DNA of 64,000 nt from Torreya grandis (taxonomy: Eukaryota; Streptophyta; Pinopsida; Cupressales; Taxaceae), in the NCBI GenBank assembly GCA_037957365.1, contig JARHVA010000592.1, positions 3,140,001 through 3,204,000 on the forward strand, in the 5' to 3' direction. The first letter of the stretch is position 1; every line of letters begins with the position of its first letter. Shown piece by piece: positions 12,780-23,660 of this stretch. A program made the position numbers and the translations under genes. Below the pieces are notes generated by a model. It saw nothing but the letters and a program-made list of their open reading frames with translations. It was not told the DNA's origin and made no database searches.

Positions 12780-13700
12780 ACCTGATAGTTTGATTACCCT
12801 CAAGATGAATCTACTAGGGGGATATGCTCCCCCCCTAAACCATCATTTAGATAAATGGTTATTGGAGAGATAAACTCTGTCTCTAAGACATTTATTAATG
12901 CTCTAATGAGGGCAGTCAGTAAAAATAAGATCATAAATTTGAGCATTATAGCCACAAGAACATGCATGTAAGCTACAAATGAAAACCCGATCACCATATT
13001 AGATCTTGTAGAAATTGGAAAGAATATAGTGGGGTTGCATGGTAGACGCTTGATATACAAATTCGTGGGTGTTCAACTAACCCTAGAAGAGTTGCATGCA
13101 TGGACTAGATGAAATTGGAAGATGAATTGAGAGTATAAACTGAGGACCTATGCCAAAGGGTACTTTATAAGAGTTTTTGCCAATGAATTAGATAGAGATA
13201 AAGTGTTTGGATGAGGTTTGTACTTCTTCATAAATGCAAGTCTCTTTATGAAACACTAACACATAACTTTCAAGATTTCAAAGGATCTCCCAACCACTAC
13301 GCCAGTCTGGATCTGAACATATGCCCTATGCAAGAATTGTGGTCTAGGTATGTTTTTGAAACCATAGCTAATAGTATAGGTAGACCTGTAGACATATCTA
13401 ATCCATACCATGGGAAATGATTGTCCAATTATGCTAGAATTTGTGTTGAGTTAAACCTCACATAACCCCTTCCCAAGAATGTCACTTTAAAAGTAATAGA
13501 TATGGAATGGGTCCAAGACATTGATTATGAGAGTATCCCATTTTGTTTCATAAGTTATCATGAATATGGACATCTCATTAGAGAGTGTCCAACATTACAG
13601 AAAAATAATGTCCTAGAGAAAGTTTCAATAGCCACTGAAAAAGATTCTGAAGACTTTGTCAAACCAAAAAGAGCATGCTATAAAAGATAATAACAACATG
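12780..13700 (+). pseudogene. LINE ORF1 remnant (DUF4283-like nucleic-acid binding protein)
   Basis: Across several frames the order LDLVEIGKNIVGLHGRRLI, ELDRDKVF, GLYFF, ANSIGRPVDI, MEWVQDIDYESIPF is read. This is the arrangement of plant LINE ORF1 proteins, which coat the element RNA. At 13535-13590 comes the knuckle region CFISYHEYGHLIRECP. The H..GH...C part is conserved, but the position just before the first His is Tyr instead of Cys and the first Cys is displaced by one, so zinc binding is probably lost. Multiple stops and at least two frame changes are present. Confidence 0.75.
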
Positions 13701-13822
13701 GTTAAACAATATGTTCCTAAAGACACCAAAAAGGGCATGAAAGAGAAGTTCACATCGATGGATGGAATAAAATGCATACTTGAAACCCAACCACATGAAA
13801 AAACAAGATAAAAAAGAAATGG

Positions 13823-14191
13823 ATGGTATCACACCATATTGGTTTTAAAGAGGACTTGGAAAATTTAGTCAAAGACTCTAATACAAGAAATGAAGGAAAA
13901 CAAAAGACAAATAGTGGGAAAGAAAAGGGGAAAAAAGAAAAAGATGCAAGAGAACATAAGAGGCATAAGGAAAAATGGACACGCATGGATGAGCACAATG
14001 AGATAGGCTTAGAGATGGAGGAAGAACTTGTAGGAGTTGTGCAAACCCCAAATCTCAACTCCAAAGGAAACTGCAGAAAGAGAAGGAGAGGGAGACCTAA
14101 CAAGAAGAAAAAAGGCAGGAAGAGGCAATGGAAGCCATATGAGCTAGGAGCCAAAAGAAAGTTGACACTTTCTTTGCGAGCACTAAGTTGA
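13823..14191 (+). pseudogene. LINE ORF1 basic C-terminal linker
   Basis: An open stretch of 122 codons, extremely rich in Lys, Arg and Glu (for example GKEKGKKEKDAREHKRHKEK and RKRRRGRPNKKKKGRKRQ). It follows the zinc-knuckle region and precedes ORF2. LINE ORF1 C-termini are commonly lysine-rich and bind RNA. The antisense frame over the same bases is a shadow. Confidence 0.6.
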
Positions 14192-14204
14192 ATAATCTTC
14201 CATA

Positions 14205-15030
14205 ATGCATATCATCTCTTGGAAAATACTGGGTCTCAATTCTCTTCCAAAAGGAGAGCATTGAAATAACTGATTACTTAGTACAATCCAAAGATAGTGT
14301 TGTTATAGTAAACTAAATTGGAAAACTTGTCATATCATAGAGAGGGTCTTTCAAGTAAATTTAGGAGATAAATGGTGGGATGTGATGCCATAAGTATAAC
14401 ATGAGGCCTATCTTTCTTTTGGGAACTGAATTTGGTCAGTCTAGAAACCATCTTGGTCCATAACCAATACCTCATTTGTAAAGTGGAATCTTGAAGGTTG
14501 GGATTCAAGTTTTACTTAGTTATCATCTATGGTGCTCAAAAGAAATAATAAATAGAACAAGTTTGACAACAAATTGAGGATATAATTAAAATAGATGAAA
14601 AATATTTTTAGATCATAGGGGGATTTCAATACTAGAATTGATTCCTTAGAAAAGAAATGAGGAGTTAATAGAGACAACGCCAATAGCCTCCAAAGTTTTA
14701 TGGAAAGTTTGGATCTATGGGATTTGAAAACCAAGCAAGGTTGGTTCATTTAGAGCAATAGAAGATAGGCCAAAGAACTTATCCTTGAGAGACTGGATAG
14801 GTTCTTGGCCTCAAGAAACTCGTTGGAGCATAATAAGATCTTAGAAATGGAAGTGCTTAAAGCCTCTGGATTAGATCATTGGTTGATATTTTTTCACTTC
14901 ATGCAAGATGTGCAACTAGTCAAAACTCCCTTTAGGTTCAAAAAAATGTGGTTTGAGTACCCTGACCTTGATGACTTCATCTCATGGCTATGGAAAGCCC
15001 TAAATAATATACATGGGACCATAATGTTTA
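14205..15030 (+). pseudogene. LINE ORF2 endonuclease domain remnant
   Basis: ORF2 appears to start at ATG 14205 with MHIISWKILGLNSLPK, the usual opening of plant LINE endonucleases (IISWNIRGLNS). GDFNTRI at about 14617 matches the catalytic GDFN motif of the exonuclease-endonuclease-phosphatase fold, and ERLDRFLASRNS at about 14788 matches the conserved LDR segment. The domain nicks target DNA to prime reverse transcription. More than ten stops show it is inactive. Confidence 0.8.
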
Positions 15031-15045
15031 TTTTATTTCAAAAAT

Positions 15046-15135
15046 AAAAAGACCTTAAGGTCACCCTAAAGAATTGGAATCATTTCATATAAAAAGACCT
15101 TAAGGTCACCCTAAAGAATTGGAATCATTTCATTT
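15046..15135 (+). repeat. Perfect 45-bp tandem duplication inside LINE ORF2
   Basis: The segment starting AAAAAGACCTTAAGGTCACC occurs at 15046 and again at 15091 with no visible difference over 43 bases. The unit is 15 codons long (KDLKVTLKNWNHF in translation) and is in frame. The identity of the copies contrasts with the decay of the surrounding LINE. Confidence 0.95.
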
Positions 15136-15559
15136 TCATAAATATATTTCAGACCAAAGAAGACTTTTTAAAGAAAAGCAATGAGATTTAGGGGTTAAGA
15201 ATGGAAGGCCAAAACTCCATAGAGATACCAAAGGAAGAGGAGGAGGCAACCAAGAATCTAGAAGAAGTCCTCAAAAAGGAGGAAATTTACTAGAAGCATA
15301 AGTCTCGAGTAAAATAGTTGGAGGAAGGAGATTGAAATACCAAGTTCTTTCATCTATCATGTAGAAGCATAAGACAAAATAACTTTATTCAGAATCTTGA
15401 AATCGTGGAAGTTGACATCCTTGAGGAACCTAAGGTGATCAAAGAATATATGGTGGGATACTGGGAAAACATGTTGAAGCAAGATAATGTGGAGAATCAA
15501 GACGAGTAATAATTCTTTAAAAGGCAAATCAGAAGATTGATGAAATACATATCTATGGA

Positions 15560-16790
15560 TGAAGTTAAGAAAGTGGTCTTTCAGATGGATAACAATCGCT
15601 CCCTGGGCCCGAATGGATTTTTGACCTTTTTCTATTATCACTTATGAGATCTCATAAGAGAAGATATTTGGAAGTGGTTCAAGAATCAAAGGAATCCTAA
15701 TAGATGTTGAGTGTAATCAACTCCACATTTCTCATAATTATCCCCAAAAAATCTAATAGCAAGACTCAGGAGGATTTCTAACTGATATCCCTCTATAATA
15801 CTATCAATAAAATTATAGCCAAAGTTATTGCTAATAGACTTCAAAGTATTATGCGTAAACTAATTTCAGAGGAACAAGGAGGCTTTATCAAAGGCATACA
15901 AATTATATATGGTATTGTCACAACTCATGAGATCACACAGTCCCTATATGCTAGAAGGAGACAAGGAATGTTAATAAAATTAGACATTTCCAAGACATTC
16001 GATAAGGTCAATTGGACTTTCCTAGACAAGATCCTCAAAAACATTTGGTTTTGTGATGAAAAGAGAAGTTGGATATAGAGTTGCTACTCCTCTCCTAAAT
16101 TCTCAGTGATGGTAAATGGATCTCTGGAAGGGTACTTCCCTTTCTCTAGGGGTCTTAGGCAAGGTGATATGTTATCCACCTATTTGCTCATTCGCATGAT
16201 GGAGGCCCTAGGAAGAAGTATAGGAGCTCTAAAAGAAAAAGAAAAAATAAAAGGGATCCAAGTCTCCACAAGTGGAATTTCCCACACTCATCTACAATTT
16301 GTGGATGATACAATGATTTTTGACCTCCCAAGAGTACAAGAGATCTATTGGGCAGTTATGAAAAATCTTCAAGACAATCAATTAACAAAAGTAAGTCCAA
16401 TTTTTTTCATCAATGTCTCTCCCAACCTTCAATCTTTTTTATGTAGAATTATGTGTTTTGAGAAGGCACTTCTACCTGAAAACTACTTATGTATCCCTCT
16501 TTTCAAAGGGAAGGGGGAGAAGATCCTTTGGAATAACATCATTGAAAAAATGAAGAACAAGCTATGTAATTGGAAAGGTAAATATTTGACATATGTAGGA
16601 AGAATTATTCTCATCAAGATAGTCCTACAAGCCATAATCACTCATTGGTTCTCTCTTATAGAGGCCCTCATTGGAACTATTTATGAGATGAATAGAATTG
16701 TGATATTTTTTTTGGGCAAGGAACAAAAGACAAGGCCAAACTTCTTCTCTTGGCTTGGGAAAAAATATGTAAATCACTATACGAAGGGGG
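15560..16790 (+). pseudogene. LINE ORF2 reverse transcriptase domain remnant
   Basis: Fragments in order: GPNGFLTFFYYHL, LISEEQGGFIKGIQI, GMLIKLDISKTFDKVNW, MVNGSLEGYFPFSRGLRQGD, then the catalytic box QFVDDTMIF at about 16296-16322, followed by the thumb-like NNIIEKMKNKLCNWKGKYLT. This is the RVT_1 family. The usual FADD is FVDD here; both catalytic Asp codons remain. Open frames at 15851-16078 and 16106-16795 cover parts, with a stop between them and others upstream. Confidence 0.88.
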
Positions 16791-17650
16791 TGTGAGGATA
16801 AGGAACTTGAAAAGGGCTAATTTGGCCCTCATAGCAAAGTTAGTGAGGAGAATTGGGGCCAACCTTTGTGAAAGATGGTGTGATATTCTTAGAGGAAAAT
16901 ATTTGGATGAAAGGGACTCAAAAAGAATATATATGATAAAAGAACTCCCCATCGGATCTGCCATTTGGAATAGCTTAAAGGAGGGGAGAAAGTTCATATT
17001 GAAAGGTCTCTTCTAATAGGTCAAAACCAGAGAAACCATTGACTTGTGGGAAGATAAATGGATAGCACATAACCTCCTAAAAATGGAACTGACCTTCGAG
17101 CACATCAGAAAATAAATCACCAAACAATAGAGGCATAAAATGAAAGATTATTAGGTCAAAAGCATAGAATCAGCCCACAAGATCATAATCTAGAAGACTT
17201 TCTAAAATTTTGATGGTACCCAGAATGAACCTCAAAAGAAACTAAATGGTATCTTTCAAGGATTTCATATTCCTTGGATCTCAGAGAGAAATTCAATAAA
17301 TTGAAATAGAAAAAGCACATGGATTTACTCAGTGAAGGAAGGTTATGTAGCCCAGATGATGGATTACCCTAGGGACCCTGATTAATGCATTTGGAACAAC
17401 ATATGGAGCTCAAAAGCATGGTCGAAGGTGAAAGCTTTCGTATGGATCGCTACGCATGGAAAGATCCTAACATGAGAAGATATAAAACCAAAAGGTTTAC
17501 AGAGCCCATCAAGGTGTGTCTTGTCCTATAACAATGAAGAGAATGTAGAACACCACTTGCTACACTGCAAGTTTATCTCAAAAATTTGGAATGTTTTCTT
17601 AAATAAGTACAACTTAAGTTGGACCTTGAATGATAATCTTCCCAAGCACC
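16750..17650 (+). pseudogene. LINE ORF2 thumb/zf-RVT region remnant
   Basis: After the reverse transcriptase the frame gives KSLYEGGVRIRNLKRANLAL, the conserved LGGLGxxNL-type segment. Further on, at 17390-17630, come WSKVKAFVW, ATHGKILT, RCVLSYNNEENVEHHLLHC and ISKIW, which fit the zf-RVT domain (PF13966 type) found between reverse transcriptase and RNase H in plant LINEs. Stops break it. Confidence 0.75.
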
Positions 17651-17999
17651 TGAGCATGGCAAAGTAACAAGAGATTGAATAGTTTAAATGACAACCAAGA
17701 CATGGGACCCAACATCTTAACCTGAAAAGTCTAGATTGAATGGAATGCGATAATTTTTGAAACTAAGGCTAGACACAAGTCCCAAGAAATAGTTTGGGTG
17801 GAAATTAAAGCCATTATTAATCGATAATTGCTACCAGTAAACAACTAAAGAATAAGGAAGCCTACCCAAAGGAAACTAGGATACTATAAAACTGGGGTGA
17901 GATTAGAAGAATATATTACACCATGAAGCTGAGCAATAAATAAATTAAAAAAACTACAAGAAAAAAACATGAAATGGCTCCATCTAGAACATGGTTAAT

Positions 18000-18380
18000 T
18001 TAAAGCTATTTTTGATGGAAGGTTAAAAAACAATCTCGACAAGTTTGGAGTTGGTGTTGTTATCAGAGATCATAGGGGTCAAGTAATAGCTTTCGAGGCG
18101 GTCTCTATCGAAATCAATATGAATAATGTAGTTGAGGTCGAGGCCCTCATCTTAGGCACGAGGCTAGTTTTGAAGGAAAACATTAGGAAATTTGAAATAG
18201 AAGGAAATTAAATTATAGTCATTAAAGTGATGGAACATAGCACAAATTTAAATTGGACAATGAAAATAACAATTGAAGAAGCGATGTTAATCCAAAACTA
18301 GTTTGAGCAAGTAAAAGTGAAACACACTCTACGGGAAGGAAATAAAGTGATAGACTAGCTAGCAAACTATGGCCTCTAGT
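18000..18380 (+). pseudogene. LINE RNase H domain remnant
   Basis: The translation includes FDGRLKNNLDKFGVGVVIRD, then RGQVIAFEAV, VVEVEALILGTRL, KFEIEGN and HTLREGNKVID, matching plant LINE RNase H (RVT_3) in order. The first Asp (FDG) and the Glu of VEAL are present. At least three stops interrupt it. The domain would remove element RNA from the RNA-DNA hybrid. Confidence 0.82.
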
Positions 18381-18660
18381 CCCAATCTAGGGGTAATAAA
18401 GGAAACAGAAAAAATATCTCTGAAATTCATGAGATGGAGAGATTAAAGGAAATCATTTTAAAGGAATGTCTAGAGTAATGGGAACTCAGAGTGGTTTGGC
18501 TCCAAGAAAGGAGGTCGAGTCTAAGAGGGAAAGGAAACTTTTCAATCTGGGAAAGACTAGACTCAAGGGCATAACATCCACTAAAATGGAATTATATGAC
18601 CAAAGAGATGCTAAGTGGGCTCATTATAACATGAAGCAGAGCGACTACCTCGATAACTAG

Positions 18661-20585
18661 TGTGATGCCCCATTTTAGAAACTGCCAAAAAGTATGACAT
18701 AAGAGAAGAGAGAGTCCAAATAGAAAGATTCCAAAGAACACCTTGGAAATATTTCCAAACTCAAAGTGTTGACTCCTATTCAATTATTAGACATCACATT
18801 TGGAATCTTATCCTATTGGTTGATGTACAACTCAGAATTATGCTTAAAATTTGAATTATTTATCAAAAATTTCAAAAGCTAGTAAAGCCCACAATGTATT
18901 TGTTAACAAGGACTATGGCTCTATTGTAGGTTCATACACTTTATGGTCTCCATTACAATCAGTCTACTGGAGAAATTTAAATTAGCCACTGAAGATATAG
19001 GTTGTGCTACCTCGAGATCGAAAGGAGGACGTAGGAATCTTGTCTACCTAGCTAATGGAGATAGACAATGCGTCTAAAAGGAAACTGATCAGAGGTCAGA
19101 TGACTGGATCCCAACGGCTAATGGATATAGATAACTCCAAGGGAGTAACAAAAGATCCCAATAAAGGGTCAAGGTGGGAGATTGAAGAGACAAATCAAGT
19201 GAGGCCCCTGAAATCTCTGAAACCAATGTAGTGAAGAGTGGGTTAAAAGAGGTGGCCAACCTAGGGAGATGTTTCCATGCTACGATTCATGAAGGTAGAC
19301 AATGGGGAATTAGGAGTGATTAGACCCATATCAACCTGGACTAAGGTAAGTAGAAATACGATAGTCTTTACTCAAAACAGTTCAATGATGTGGGTAAGAG
19401 GAAGGCAAGCTCGACTCAGGAGGGCCAGCTAAAAAACACTTCTCCATTAAAATAGAGGATTCATTGAATGTTGGGAAGTGGGAGCAAGGAGAAGGCTCAA
19501 ATCCACATAATTATAGGCCCAATCAGGGAAGCTTGATGTTGGATAGTCTAAAGGACCTAAACCATGGTACTCTCCATATTAAAGAGGTAGTGTTTAATAT
19601 TAATATTACTATCTTTAAGCAAAATTGAGAATATCTAGAGCGATAAAAGGAGATGGAAGCTTTGATTAGAAGACTGTGAGATTTTCTGGCTAATTTCAAT
19701 TTGATGAATGCAATAAACGACAACCTTGTACATATCAAAATTTTAATTGAAAACAACGTGAAAGACGCGAGACTTGACATACAAATCTTGACAATGATTC
19801 ACATTAACACAAACAAAATCGAAGTTCAAAACACTATGACAATAATATTCGAGAACACCATGAATATGAAAGATCATTTTCATCATTGACACTGTGTGTA
19901 GAACAGGGATCTTTAGGTGAATCATTCAGCGGGAGAAAAGGAGGAAGAAGAAGAAAACTAGGTTCCATTTGGCCGATAGTAGCCCAAAAAATCTATAAAC
20001 GCAAATATAGGATAGACGAATGCTTGCAATAAAATACCCTAGCTTTTGATCATGTTTCTTCTTCTAATTATCATACTTTGAACCGTTTTGATCATAACTT
20101 TGACCTCTTTAAAAATAAATAATTTTTTTTACCGTCATTATTAATTATATCATTATAATCATTACAATTATTTATTTTAAATCAATAAATATTATTTTTA
20201 AATAATAAAATTACAAATACTAAAAATAAATTAAAATATCAGTATTACTTTGATTTGAACTAAATTAACTATAAACCATAAATCATAAATCATACCCTAC
20301 AACAATTTCAAAAGAATACATAGAACTACAATAAAACACCATGGTCTTTTTTTTTTTAATGACTTTATTAGCCATCATAACAATTAAAAATTTTGGCCAT
20401 TTTACCCATTATTCAATCAACATAAATAATGATGGTAACCTAACGTCTAGATTATAGAGTTGATTGCAGAAGCAGAGTCGATATTGGGCTCCATAATCCC
20501 ATCCGCTCTCTCCGGATTCTACAAGTACCAGCAAGTAGTCCCCAGGGCACAGATTGTAAGCGGCAGGGGTAGTTGTGCGGTAGGA
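18661..20585. other. No assignable gene; upstream region of the mTERF gene
   Basis: From 18661 to about 20050 the sequence is less AT-rich and may be decayed coding or LINE 3' sequence, but I recognise no protein. From about 20100 it becomes very AT-rich. The mTERF promoter and 5' leader should lie in the last few hundred bases; I see no convincing TATA box. Confidence 0.45.
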
Positions 20586-22502
20586 ATGTGGAGGAAGTTT
20601 GAATGCATAGCTAATGGCATGGTGGCTCAAGGAAATTGCAGAAGCAGACCACTTCAGCTTATTGGTGGTCTTTGCACTTGTCATGGTTTAACCATAATAC
20701 CAAAACCCATATTTATACCATTACCATCACTCTCTCTGTGTATGGCATTCAGCAATATAATCCTTCAAAAAAATTCAAATATAATGCCCAAAAAATCCCC
20801 AACTCCTGCTTCACTTTTCTGCCATACCCAAACTGCCATAGCAATGAGCACCAGGGGGATTATGGAGTCTGAAACCCACTCGGGTGTTGAGGATGAAGGG
20901 CGGCCATATGATAATGATGTTAATTTGTTGATGGTGGTGGCACTTGAAGATCACCTCTGCAGGAAATGGAATTTAAGCAGAGCAGATGTTTCCAGGGCAG
21001 TAAAATATGCTCCAAGGTTTGTTATGAAAATGAAATCCCTGGTTGATGCAATGGACAAAGACAGAGAATTGGACAAGCTTAAGCATGAAGAGGGTTCATC
21101 GAAAAATGAATACAGGGCAGCAGTGGCAGCCCTTTTCAATAAAGATAGCGCCCTTAATGAGGTTGACCTTTTTCTGGAGAGCATTGGCAAAGAGGAAGAG
21201 GCTTCAGAGCCCCAACGGATTGAGCTTTGTACAGATAGAGGATTGATTGCGGTCACCAGACTGTTGGAAAGGTATGGTTTTCCCAGGACTAATGTGTATT
21301 ACTTGATTCAGCAGCAAAAGTTTATATTAAACTACTGTGAATCTGAACTGGAAAAAACCCTGAAAACCCTCGAGGCTTATGGTTTTAACAGCGAAACATT
21401 GTCATCACTTTTGTGTTCTTGCCCATCTATCTTGAATTTTGGATACTTGAATCAATGGCATCCACTTTTTTCTACGCTTCATAGATATCCTAATAGAGCA
21501 GCCATCATTGAGAAGGTCTTGAAGTATTGTACAAGGTTTGGAATGGAGCCTGCTGGTCCACAAAATTATAAAGAAAATGTCAAGTTTCTTTCCGATCATA
21601 GAATTCGGTCCTCTTGCATAGGCAGGTGCTTGGAAAAATGCCCTTTGTTATTCTACTTGAATAGGCACACTGATTTAGAACCCAAGATTCACGTTTTAAG
21701 GGATTGTGGGGTGAGGAAGGAGACGGTATATCATGTCCTGAGGAAGTATCTGAATTTTGTGACTTATAGAACAGCATCCCTGGCTTTGAAGATTGAGTAT
21801 CTTAAGAGCATTGGTCTAGGCAGAGAAGACATGGATCAAGTCTTCTCTAAATTTCCTGCACTATTGGCCCACAGTGTTGAAGACAAGTTAAAACCAATAG
21901 TCACCGAGTTACAGAGCTTGGGCTTCAGTGGTCACCGCCTTGTGAAAACAATTGTTCATGATCCTTGTGTATTTTCAATGAAAGCAGGAGGGGAGCTGTC
22001 CAGGTGTGTTTCATTGCTAAAGAATTTGAAAGGTAGGAAAACTATACAGGACAAGATTCTTCAACTGGGTATAATAAAAGGAAGCAGGCGAGTCAAATCA
22101 CGGGTTGAATTTCTGACTAAACATGGGCTTTCTCACAGGGAAGTTTTTAAGTTGTTAGAGAAGGAACCACGCATTATTCTATATGATCTTCAGTCTATCG
22201 AAGGGAAGGTTAACTTTTTGATCAATGACATGGGTTTTCCTGTCAGAAACCTTTTAAATGTCCCCGATTATTTAGGTGTTAATTTTGATAAACAGATACT
22301 TCCACGCCACAGAGTGATTACCTACCTGAGATCCAGAGGTGGTCTTGGTGTGGATGTTAGCTTGAAAGATATGATGAAACTCACTCGAATCCAATTTTAC
22401 AATAAATATGTCCGCCCATATCCAGACTGTGAGAAGATTTTTGGAAACTTTATCAAGGAAGAAGAAAAAAATAGTTCTAAATGGAAGGAAAAACAACCGT
22501 AA
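20586..22502 (+). CDS. mTERF domain-containing organelle protein
   Basis: Single-exon gene of 638 codons from the first in-frame ATG (20586); a stop at 20448 closes the frame upstream. Later ATGs (for example 20619 and 20742) are alternatives. mTERF proteins are nucleus-encoded factors of mitochondria or chloroplasts that bind nucleic acid and affect transcription or intron splicing. The N-terminal 90 residues are rich in Ser, Arg, Lys and Cys, consistent with a transit peptide. Residues about 218-558 hold repeated helix pairs with the leucine/proline spacing of mTERF repeats: VTRLLERYGFPRTNVYYLI, LEAYGFNSETLSSLLCSCPS, KFLSDHRIRSSCIGRCLEKC, IEYLKSIGLGREDMDQVFSK, VEFLTKHGLSHREVFKLLEK. The C-terminus includes FYNKYVRPYPDCEKIFG, seen in several plant mTERFs. 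Length is usual or slightly long for the family. No break is seen. The paralogue (for example an mTERF15-like one) and target organelle cannot be settled by eye. Confidence 0.93.
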   Translation: MWRKFECIANGMVAQGNCRSRPLQLIGGLCTCHGLTIIPKPIFIPLPSLSLCMAFSNIILQKNSNIMPKKSPTPASLFCHTQTAIAMSTRGIMESETHSGVEDEGRPYDNDVNLLMVVALEDHLCRKWNLSRADVSRAVKYAPRFVMKMKSLVDAMDKDRELDKLKHEEGSSKNEYRAAVAALFNKDSALNEVDLFLESIGKEEEASEPQRIELCTDRGLIAVTRLLERYGFPRTNVYYLIQQQKFILNYCESELEKTLKTLEAYGFNSETLSSLLCSCPSILNFGYLNQWHPLFSTLHRYPNRAAIIEKVLKYCTRFGMEPAGPQNYKENVKFLSDHRIRSSCIGRCLEKCPLLFYLNRHTDLEPKIHVLRDCGVRKETVYHVLRKYLNFVTYRTASLALKIEYLKSIGLGREDMDQVFSKFPALLAHSVEDKLKPIVTELQSLGFSGHRLVKTIVHDPCVFSMKAGGELSRCVSLLKNLKGRKTIQDKILQLGIIKGSRRVKSRVEFLTKHGLSHREVFKLLEKEPRIILYDLQSIEGKVNFLINDMGFPVRNLLNVPDYLGVNFDKQILPRHRVITYLRSRGGLGVDVSLKDMMKLTRIQFYNKYVRPYPDCEKIFGNFIKEEEKNSSKWKEKQP

Positions 22503-22859
22503 CTTATTTTGGCTCCAAATGGATTTTTTTTTTGCTTTCTTATTTGTGTTTCATTTTTTAATTATGCTGGAGGCATTTTATATTGGCATCTATATGCCTG
22601 AGATTCGTCCCATGGTATGGCATATTTCATTGTAAACAGCCTCGTTTTGAATAGTGGTGGTTTGGTAGAAGCAATGGTGCAGAGCGGTTTGGTAGATATT
22701 TGTGATTTTGTACAGTATAAAGCAGGTTATACATGTTCGTGTACAGTGGAAAGCAGGATATCGTGATCTTAGCACATGACACCATTTCCACTGGCCAGCG
22801 GTTAGGCCACAAGCTCTTTTGTTGATCTATCAATTTAGGGAAACTGAAAAGATCTTTAA
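22503..22859 (+). other. 3' untranslated/flanking region of the mTERF gene
   Basis: Begins with a T-rich stretch right after the stop codon. No canonical AATAAA is present, which is common in plants. The T-rich tracts and TTTGTACAG at about 22707 fit 3' UTR sequence. The polyadenylation site is not identifiable. Confidence 0.4.
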
Positions 22860-23660
22860 TAGGAGCTTGCTGCCTGGGACAAAACCCTAGGCTGAGCAGG
22901 CATGGATGAGGTTGGAGTTTGATGGTGTTGTCTTGCTGGTGGGGCGTAGAGCTTTTGGGCAGCGTGGAAGTGGACCAGGCTGTATGGCGGCCATGGACGA
23001 CAGTGGGGAAAATGACGAGCACGGTGAAGAAAGAGGGGGAGGTCGTAGCAGAGGATTTGATTTTAGTTGGTATTTAACTGTGTTGTATTCCATGTCTTCT
23101 AATGGCATCAGATATACTGTATCTCTATTTTGGCATGATATGAATGTGGGTTTTGTTGGATTCCCTTGGGTTACTATTCATAGTTCTTGTGAAGACTGGG
23201 TGTATAGATCAAATGCAGCTGTGTCGATTTTGGCATTGGGCTGTGTTTTCTATTGATCTGGAAGGCTATGCTGACTGCCTTCGTATCATTTGAGGTTATT
23301 ATTAGGGAAGCCGAACAGATTTGATGGTAATCCCTCTTCTTCATTGATTCATATTTTTCTACATGTGATCTGTGGGTTTTAGTTGGTTAGTCATGACTCA
23401 AAACATTTGTTTTTATAGGTGAAGGGAGACCACCTGTGTATGGAGACTACAAATTGGATGGAGATTGCTCTGCATACTTCAGTAAAGGAATGGTATAGAA
23501 ATACCGCTGACAATGATCTCACTTATTTTTGGTCTTGAATATCCTCTACTCATTGCTTGCCAGAGCTGTGTTCATGGATTGGCTTTACATGCCTTAGAAC
23601 CCAAATATGTAGCTCTCAAAACATACAGAGGCTATGAAACCCTGAGCAGGTACGTGTTTT
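22860..23660 (+). other. Possible transcribed (exon-like) sequence downstream of mTERF
   Basis: The stretch 22900-23060 is clearly richer in G+C than its surroundings and has an ATG at 22995 opening an 86-codon frame beginning MDDSGENDEHGEERGGGRSR, not recognised. Splice-like signals follow: a T-rich acceptor ending TTTTTATAG at about 23419 and a donor CTGAGCAG/GTACGTG at about 23650. The enclosed segment does not stay open. It may be spliced 3' UTR of the mTERF transcript, a non-coding RNA or a decayed gene; I cannot choose. Confidence 0.3.

Larger units (their letters stand above)
12718..18660 (+). mobile_element. Degenerate full-length-like plant LINE (L1 type with RNase H)
   Basis: All modules of a plant L1-like LINE occur in canonical order on the plus strand: ORF1 with DUF4283-like and zinc-knuckle parts, a basic linker, then ORF2 endonuclease, reverse transcriptase, zf-RVT and RNase H. 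Every module carries stops or frameshifts, so the copy is dead. No clear target-site duplication or poly-A was found. The 3' limit is uncertain; coding similarity ends near 18380, but a basic reading frame at 18466-18660 may still belong to it. Confidence 0.85.

Noticed and set aside
13750..14154. A 134-codon minus-strand frame rich in Phe, Leu and Ser
   Set aside because: It is the antisense shadow of the lysine-rich LINE ORF1 linker; poly-Lys codons read backwards give Phe and Leu.
20460..20585. Extension of the mTERF frame upstream to 20460
   Set aside because: The extension has no ATG and would need TTG as start; the first ATG in frame is 20586.
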